Shown in pieces: positions 57,112-64,000 of a stretch of DNA of 64,000 nucleotides. The stretch's first letter is position 1. Every line of letters begins with the position of its first letter. The notes beneath the pieces are model-generated. The model did no database searches, was not told the DNA's origin, and was given only the letters and a program-made list of their open reading frames with translations. The stretch is from Locusta migratoria. Its lineage: Eukaryota > Arthropoda > Insecta > Orthoptera > Acrididae. Location: the NCBI GenBank assembly GCA_026315105.1, contig CM048745.1, positions 287,737,747 to 287,801,746 on the forward strand, written 5' to 3'. The translations under genes were made by a program, and so were the position numbers.

Positions 57112-59077
57112 TCTAATATATAAAGCAGAGTGTCCGTATGTTTGTGTGTACGTGTTGCATGCAAATCTCCAGTTTTGTTCCAATGTTTATGAAATTTTGT
57201 ACACATAAGCTTCAATCTATTAGGACGGTAGCCTTAAATGTAAGAATCACGTACAATATATAGATCACGAGATATGACGTTATAAACAATGAAATGTTCC
57301 GAAAACTGCTGCATTTAGCGACAATGCTGCTCAATTTCTCCTAAACCACTGGACCGATTTCAACCAAATTTGGTACACATATTCCTTAGCTTCTAAATCT
57401 TTTCGATGAAGCTCTACCTGTGAAGGGGACAGTGAAATATCTAGGGGTTACCTTAGATGAGAAACTGACATGGACCCCTCACATTAGAAATCTTCGCTCC
57501 AAGGCGAAAGGTACTCTGGTAAGTACCAGGAGAGCTTGTGGCAAAAACTGGGGCTTGCGCCCCTGTATATACACCACGGTAATTAGACCCAGGATCACCC
57601 ATGGGGCGGCCGTGTGGTGGAAGAAGGTAGAACAGCAGGTTGCTGCTAAGGAGCTTGGTAAGGTGCAGAGATTAGCCTGCTTAGCCATAACAGGCGGAAT
57701 TATCAGCACACCAGCTGCTGTGATGGAAACCATGCTGGATATGCCCCCATTACACCTTTGGGTCAAGATGGAGGCAGCGGCTGGTGCATACAGGCTCAAA
57801 TCTGGCAAAAAACTGGAACTCTTTGGGATATCCAGAATTACACACTAAGATACTGAGTGAGGTAAATATAGGAAAGGTTGGGGAAATGCCAGCCGACTAG
57901 GAAAGCAATAGGGTAAACCTATTGTGGGGCCCAGGCCACTCGGGGATCAGTGGCAACGAACATGCCGACAGATTAGCCAGGATGGGGGCAGAGGCTCCAT
58001 TTATTGGACCGGAACCTGTCCTGACATTCACCAAGGCAATGATCAAATTGGAACTACGTAACTGGCTCAGAAGACAACACGTAGAATATCGGACCAAAGT
58101 CTACCAACAAAAACATGGCAAGGTAATGATGCCAAAGCCATGTTTTAAAAGAAGCTCTGTAATCGTGGGCTTGAATAGGAGAGAGATTAGACTCATGGTT
58201 GGATTGCTGACAGGGCGTGGTAATTTCAAAAAAACACCTTCATAAAATGGGAATAACTGAAGAGAACCCTAAATATAGGACCTGTGATGATGGTGATGAA
58301 ACTGCATCACATCTAATCTTCCAATGCCTTGGAGAGCAAAAGGCACAGAACATTTGGGACAACCAGACTCGAAGAAATTGTGTCTAATAAAAAACTGGTA
58401 AAGGGACTCCTTGCACTGTTCTAGGGCATTGGTTGGCTTTACTAGATACACAGGGAGCTATACCGCACAATAAACTTAGTTTCGGTGCGGGCAGTGGCGG
58501 GTTGGACCAAAACTGTTTTGGCTTCCCTGACAAAATCAATCAGTCAATCAATTCCTTGAGATAACAATTGCGGTACGAGTACGAACCACATACGACACAT
58601 GGTTCAGGAGATATGTCATAAACAACAGGAATCGCAGAAAACTGCCAGATACTGCGGCGAGACTTTATAAATACGCTATATGAGAATAAGAGTACTTAGC
58701 GATTTGCATCAAACTTTAAAAATAATCTCAAACCATTATTAACCTTTTTCTCGCTGACACCCATAGCAAAATGCTGAAACGAAAAAAAGTTTCTCGCTTA
58801 CTACTTTTCCGCTGTTTATGGAGTAAACTATGACATTCCGTATGATCTTACAATTTATAATTTGTACACTACAAATTGTAGCCGCAGGAAATTTTACAGA
58901 CAATATACACGCATATAGTTGAGTGTACCTTCTCACCAAGTTTTAATGCATTACTTCTTTACTACTAATTGTATTCCCAAGAGATTTTACATACAGCCTT
59001 TATACAAATGTATATATATCTGAAAAATAGCAGGAATAAATATATAAATACCCGAGCAACGCCGGGTTTTCAGCTAG
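57112..59077 (+). mobile_element. Helitron-like element A, holding a LINE fragment
   Basis: Begins TCTAATATATAAAGCAGA after an A. Ends CCCGAGCAACGCCGGGTTTTCAGCTAG (hairpin CCCG...CGGG, then CTAG) followed by T. The body matches element B over the start (TGTCCGT.TGTTTGTGTGTACGT, AAATTTTG..CATA.GTAAGCTTC) and over 58,610-58,970. A LINE piece (57,415 to about 58,550) interrupts it. No Rep/helicase gene. Confidence 0.65.
57415..58550 (+). pseudogene. LINE 3' part with RNase H remnant
   Basis: The plus strand encodes the RT thumb (VKYLGVTLDEKLTWTPHIR at 57,430; GAAVWWKKVE, KVQRLACLAITGG). After stops comes the end of an RNase H domain (GPGHSGISGNEHADRLARMG, 57,930-57,990), then a zinc-like tail ATASHLIFQC-type (C.....H.IF.C, about 58,280-58,330). 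A C-terminal RNase H, which removes the RNA template, marks the I/R1/Loa-like LINE groups. The first half of RNase H with its leading Asp is missing. Five-prime truncated and dead. Confidence 0.8.
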
Positions 59078-60504
59078 TATTTATATATAAAGCAGTGTCC
59101 GTGTGTTTGTGTGTACGTATTGAATACAAATATATAGTTTTGTTCCAATCTTTATGAAATTTTGCATACGTAAGCTTCAAACCGTGAGAACTGTCGCAGT
59201 AACCGTAAGGATGACGTACAATACATAGTTCACGAGATATGACGTCATAAACAATGAGATGCGCGAAATATGCTGCATCACGCGACAATGCTGCTCATTT
59301 TCTTCTAAACCATTGGACCGATTTCAGCCAAATTGGGCACACACACAACTTACCGCGAGGTGACAGGTACAGTAGGGGTAACGACCACATGCGACGTCAT
59401 AAACAATAGCAGTTGCAAGGAACTGCCACATAATGCGGCGAGACTTTATGAATTCAATATATGAGGAAGAGATTACTTAGCTATTTGCAACAAACTTCAA
59501 ACATAATTTCAAACCTTTTTTAAAAAGTTTTTATCGCTGACAACCACATCAAAATAATGAAAGGAAAAAAGTTTCTCGCTTACTACTTTTCCTCTGTTCA
59601 TGGAGCAAAACTGTGGCATTCGGTGTGACGCTACAGTTTATAATTTCTACACTACAAATTGTAGTCGTAGAAAATTTAATAGATAGTATACACAAATATA
59701 TCTGAAAGTACTTTATAAATTGTATCACAGTACGACACGTAGTTCATAAGATATGAGCATATAAACAGTAACGCGCCAAGTTTTAATATATTACTTCTTT
59801 ACTACTAATTGTATTCGCAATAGACTTTTTGGACATACAGCACTTACACAAATGAATATACACCTAAAATACATTTCTATTACGATTAATAAATCACAGG
59901 TCAATCTATTTAAAACTGGATTGGATTTGGCATGTCCATGTTTCTCACAAGGACAAATTCATGTCACTTGCTCAGGGATGGGCTCACCAAAGAAATTATT
60001 CATATTAGATACCGGAGAAGTGACAAGAAAAATTGTTTATGTCAAGTTGTGGATTAAAAGAATGTATGAATGTTACGTATTATTTCCATTTTTATTACTT
60101 TTTTCATTGTTTGGATACTGTACTTAAAATTTTGTATATTATGCAAGACAACCTTATTTCTTACATATTCTCTTATAAATACATGTTGTTAGAAAAAAAG
60201 GCGATGGACAGAGAGAGAGAGAGAAGAGATAGGAGAAGGCCGCGGTGGAGTAGCCGAGCGGTCTAAAGCGTCTCGCTGCGGAGCGCGCGGTTGCTCGCCG
60301 TGGAGGTTCGAGTCCTCCCTGGGGCATAGGTGTGTGTGTTTGTCCGTAGGTTAGTTTACCTAGGTTTAAGGAGTTTGTAAGCTACGGACTGATGACCACG
60401 CAGTTTGATCCGATAGATTTCCAGACATTTGAATTTGGATAAAAGTACTAATTAAAGGCTTAAATAAATGAATAAATACTCAGGCAACGGGGGGTTTCAG
60501 CTAG
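59078..60504 (+). mobile_element. Helitron-like element B, directly after A
   Basis: Starts TTTATATATAAAGCAGTGTC immediately after element A's CTAG-T. Shares the body with A (59,100-59,830 against 57,130-57,400 and 58,600-58,980). Ends GGGGGGTTTCAGCTAG then T (60,501-60,505). The leading TC is not evident. A SINE is inserted near its 3' end. No coding capacity. Confidence 0.6.
60238..60440 (+). repeat. tRNA-headed SINE (third type)
   Basis: Head GGCCGCGGTGGAGTAGCCGA with B box GGTTCGAGTCC, then TTAGTTTACCTAGG, GGACTGATGACCACGCAGTT. The 5' flank is a (GA)n run and the duplication is not clear. Sits in Helitron-like element B. Confidence 0.9.
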
Positions 60505-60654
60505 TACCAGATAAAAGTCACGGTGATTAGAAATCATCTAGATATTGTCATAAATCTGATCAGCATCGCGATCACTGTTAAGCGTCAGTGCTGCAATACA
60601 AACTACAGGGGAGGCTTTGTCTTTCATCTTTAATGCACACATAAAGAAGGTTGC

Positions 60655-60795
60655 ATTACCTCTACATCTACATAAATACTCTGCAAGTTACATTGAAGTG
60701 CATGGCAGAGCGTTGATCGAAGCGCTTTTACGATATCTCTCTACAGTTCCATTCTCTACTGCCACGCGGGAAAAACCTGGTATGTTGAATGGTGG
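60655..60795 (-). repeat. 3' end of a CR1/Jockey-type LINE
   Basis: The minus strand reads a decayed version of the 3' end of the 45.1-46.3 kb LINE (FPR..REWNG remnant, CTCTGCCATGCACTTCAATG, TTGCAGAGTATTTATGTAGATGTAG). Only the last ~140 bp is present. Confidence 0.7.
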
Positions 60796-60799
60796 GATA

Positions 60800-62165
60800 A
60801 AGGTAAGGCTGTTCTATTGATAGGAAAAACAAGGTCGTATAGGGATTTGGCAAATGAACGCCAGCTGAAGGTGATCTGTTTCAAAGCTACTCATTCAAAC
60901 CTGATCTGAAATTAAATGTTGCATTAATAATTATCATCATCTGGTAGTTACGATAACTGACTTTCCAATCAAGGATATTGAAAATTAGTTCTACACATTT
61001 ATTATTCATTGACACTATAACTGACTACACTATAAATTTGACTGCGAGAACACTGGAAAAACACAAACCACTTTCTAGTAATGCACCTGCAAGAATTTAT
61101 TTCGCTAACTGATTGCAGAAACTTAGTATCTTGTTCACGTGTGTAGTATAGCACAAAACTCATTACTATCGTTAAACGTCACACCAATAACAAAATCTGC
61201 TAATCAAACTGAACTTAGTTAATACTATGCTTTGATTTTAATAGTCAATAACTTTCAATGAAAGGAAGAGAGTTAGCTTTCTAACTACGAAGTGAAACAG
61301 GTTAATTATTATTAGCAATAATAATTACATTACCTTATGATTGGAGAACAACAAAAATCTTATTAGACTGATACATATATGAATGATACAAAATCTCATA
61401 AAGACAGAACTGTGTCTGTGAAAAACAGATTTCAAATTATTCCAACAGCTCGTACAAAACTTAGTGCCTCAGCAACCAACTAAAGCACGTCCGTTCAATA
61501 CCAGAGCTACACCCCGACTCTACTCATTCTGTTCAGCTACTACTCACATACATAGTCTTTGATAGAGACGTTACACGGCAGAATAAACCATCGAAGTAGT
61601 TACTCAAAGCAGTTCATATAACATTTTGCATACAAATATCGATACAACACTGGCAAAACAATATTATTGAATTTGTACAGACATGTTTCAACCTGTTTTC
61701 GATCTGATTTCTCTTATTTTATTATGGCGATCATATCTATGTAGGTGGGTGCTAACAATATATATTCGCAATCGGAAGCGAAAGTTGTTGGAACGTATTC
61801 TTTCCATTTTCTATTAGTACCAAATATTTTAAATCAATGAAAATTTTCCGAATAAATATCAATATTTAAAGAAAAAATTTTAAGAACTAAAAATATGTTA
61901 GTACTGCTGCTATGGCCGATGGTTATGCCGGTGTTTTTTTTACCCAGTTATTAATGCAAAACTAAAAGAAACCTGCTACAACCGAGACGAAACGAATACC
62001 GAAAAGTACCAGTTATTCGCAACTAAAATTCCGGTATCGACATTACAAGTCTGATTTACCATCTATATTTCCCGGTGAGGCGTTGCCGCATAGATTTGCG
62101 TAGTATTTCAGCTGTATAAGCAGTGGCCGTTTCAATATAATTGCAGTACACCACTAAAATATTCA
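60800..62165. other. AT-rich intergenic, nothing recognised
   Basis: No coding frame, known repeat or strong hairpin on either strand. Confidence 0.5.
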
Positions 62166-62174
62166 TTAGAGTGT

Positions 62175-62670
62175 GTTCAAATGAAAAGGTCAGAAACGAC
62201 ACTGTGTCTAAAATTGAAGTCTTTATTCAATAGTAGTCACCAGAGGCCTGAGAAAAACTATCCCACTGTTTAACGAGCCGAAGGAAGTCCTGTGACTCTG
62301 ACAAGAGCCAGTCCTCTAATGTGTCCTTCTGTTCACCGTCTGAGTCGAAGCGCTGCCCTTTGAGATGTTTTCTTAGCGGACGAATGAGATGGAAGTCACA
62401 GAGTGACATGTCTGGGCTGTAGGGCCAGTACACTATGTGTGACCCTGGAGACGTGTGGACGCGCGTTATCATGTACCAGGATCACTCCCTCCATGAGCAG
62501 ACCAGACCGTTTGCTCTTGATGGACTTGCGTAGGCTACCCAGCGCCTCACAGTACATGTCACTGTTAATGATTTTTCCGTGCTCGAGGAATTCGAGCGGT
62601 ATCTGACGTCGGACGTCGAGAAGGACGGTGAGCATCACCTTCCCTATTGAGGTCAACTCCCCGAATTTTT
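62175..62670 (-). pseudogene. mariner transposase fragment with right terminal repeat
   Basis: The minus strand encodes the latter half of a mariner transposase in two frames: GKVMLTVLLDVRRQIPLEFL, EALGSLRKSIKSKRSG and VILVHDNARPHVSRV (second catalytic Asp). After a frameshift come WPYSPDMSLCDFHLIRPL (third Asp), LKGQRFDSDG and LVKQWDSFSQASGDYY. The 3' terminal repeat-like TTCATTTGAACACACTC lies at about 62,168-62,184. The N-terminal half including the first Asp is missing. A different mariner family from those at 46 and 56 kb; its end string TTCAAATGAAAA resembles the 1.9 kb element. Confidence 0.8.
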
Positions 62671-62679
62671 TTTTTTTAG

Positions 62680-63080
62680 CAGACGTGACGACGCACTCTT
62701 CGCGTCCGTAAATTATCCGAAAGTAGCATATCCAAATTTCAACCGGTCTGCTTTTAAGATGTTTCGTATCTTTGCATTTGAACAGCCCTCTATAACCGAT
62801 CTACTGGGATTGGCTTAAGACAAAATAGCTGCAACACTTTGCTGTTACTTCCTCTTTGAGATAACAAATTTTGACGCCAGGCTTGATTCCATCGTGGAAT
62901 TGGTGCTCCACGGCTGTATTTGACTTGTGGAAATTTTTTCAGCAATCAGTCGTAGAAACATATTTATTTATTCGCAGATCTAGAATTCGGCCACTGAGTG
63001 GTCTTTTTCAGTGCTAAAATAAATACAAAAGAACCAGTTAGAATAACATACATTTCACATTATAAGCCAATTGTACAAGT
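62680..63080. other. Intergenic, nothing recognised
   Basis: No gene or known repeat. CACTGAGTGGTC...CAGTG at 62,990-63,015 forms a weak hairpin. Confidence 0.4.
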
Positions 63081-63092
63081 TTCAGTTAAAGT

Positions 63093-63295
63093 TCAAAAAA
63101 ATGTTCAAATGTTTGTATAGTCTATGGGACTTAACTACGGGGTCATCAGTCCCTAAACTTACAAACTACTTATGAACTACTTACGAACTAGGACGGCACA
63201 AATACCCATGCCCGAGGGGGGATTCGAACCCCCGACCGTAGTGGCCGTGCAGACCGTGACTGAGCGCCTCAGTCCCCGCGGCCACCGCGGCCGGC
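63093..63295 (-). repeat. tRNA-headed SINE, 11-bp TSD
   Basis: Minus strand head GCCGGCCGCGGTGGCCGCGG, B box GGTTCGAATCC, common tail. TCAGTTAAAGT at 63,082-63,092 and 63,296-63,306, identical. Confidence 0.95.
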
Positions 63296-63306
63296 TCAGT
63301 TAAAGT

Positions 63307-63747
63307 CAATGATAAAAAAAAAAAAAAACCTCAAAAACAATTAAAATACTTAAAACATCTTGACCTCCATGTTGGAGGTTGCGTTCGTACTGACGCAGCT
63401 GTTACAATTATTACACAGTTGACGTCAGCATGCGTTATTTGCGAGTAAGGCGCCCTCTTTAAAGTTTCACATAAAAAAAAAATAAAATAAAAATTATATC
63501 AGGTATGTTTATGGTAGAAATAGTTACGTTTTATTGTAATTTTAGTAGGCACTTTTACTTTAAACTGTTCTGTATTAATGAGTCTCGTTTACTGCTTATA
63601 TATATATATATAATTGGTGGCCAAAATGTGTACTAATTGGTCTGTTGTACAATATTTTTTATAAAATTGATGACCTGTTAATAATTTTGTTCACAGTGAA
63701 AATCATAAAATCAAATGATGTCAATTTTAAAAGTAGCTATAGTAGTA
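63307..63747. other. AT-rich intergenic, nothing recognised
   Basis: Poly(A)-like runs at 63,317-63,330 and 63,472-63,492 and a short (TA)n near 63,597-63,612; no gene. Confidence 0.5.
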
Positions 63748-63819
63748 AGTACAGTCGTCAGATGGTGCTAGCCAACGTCTATCCCAAAACGTTGGCTAGC
63801 ACCATCTGACGACTGTACT
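63748..63819. repeat. Perfect hairpin, 31-bp arms, 10-nt loop
   Basis: Arms 63,748-63,778 and 63,789-63,819 pair without mismatch (arm contains CAGATGGTGCTAGCCAACG). The CCAACG/CGTTGG and CAGATG strings echo the palindrome at 40.3 kb. No element boundary seen. Confidence 0.9.
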
Positions 63820-64000
63820 GTACTGGACGTGACGAGCATGGATGCGGACACGGGTCTGCAACTAAAAGCATTGATTAGTCCACATATACATTTATTACGG
63901 ATGAACTGAATACTGAACTTTGATGTGCTTGTGTTGATACAGTTCTTCCTATCTACTAAACAGTTCTGCAAAGTATCATTACAGTTCTTGACGATACAGT

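Overview
This window reads as nuclear DNA from a large, repeat-rich arthropod genome, most likely an orthopteran of the Schistocerca/locust type. The pointers are the AT-rich intergenic background, abundant tRNA-headed SINEs with a shared tail that I recall from locust DNA, LINEs ending in (GATGTA)n or (ACA)n, many mariner relics, and microsatellites. The taxon is an inference from recalled repeat families, not a database result. I found no host protein-coding gene, functional tRNA, rRNA or CRISPR array that I can support. Nearly every recognisable coding stretch is a transposable element, and almost all are broken.

Layout: 1-4.1 kb holds a LINE endonuclease fragment (minus), an IS630/Tc1-like fragment, a complete but internally deleted mariner (1,913-2,786, TA duplication) and a pogo/jerky-type transposase relic. 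6.75-9.56 kb is a LINE bounded by a 13-bp target-site duplication (TSD). 12.7-13.7 kb is a GC-rich block with an exact 26-bp tandem array. 18.4-23.4 kb has a hairpin, a LINE with a SINE in it, and two mariner copies in opposite orientation. 26.3-30.6 kb has a Helitron-like element, a long-TIR Tc1/mariner-superfamily element and an abutting foldback element. 32.2-36.8 kb is a five-level nest: LINE, SINE, PIF/Harbinger, hAT, SINE. 37.7-41.7 kb carries a Penelope-like GIY-YIG relic, a 307-bp compound palindrome and hammerhead-like motifs. 43.7-47.7 kb is a Gypsy-like LTR element (integrase and gag pieces, minus) broken up by a SINE, a LINE with an intact 360-codon ORF, and a mariner. 53-60.5 kb carries three more Helitron-like elements (two head to tail, one holding a LINE with an RNase H remnant) and a deleted mariner inside a foldback repeat. 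60.6-64 kb has a LINE tail, a mariner relic, a SINE and a perfect hairpin.

The strongest unusual signal is a recurring hammerhead-ribozyme-like motif: a CTGATGA-like box, a stem-loop, then GAAA (or AAAA in decayed copies) followed by ACCGGT or a similar short palindrome, with flanking stem I pairing in most copies. It occurs at several unrelated-looking loci (10.9, 35.2, 37.7, 40.3, 41.6 and 57.0 kb). Hammerheads are known from Penelope-like retroelements, and one copy here lies just 3' of a Penelope-like endonuclease relic on the same strand. No structure or homology search was run.
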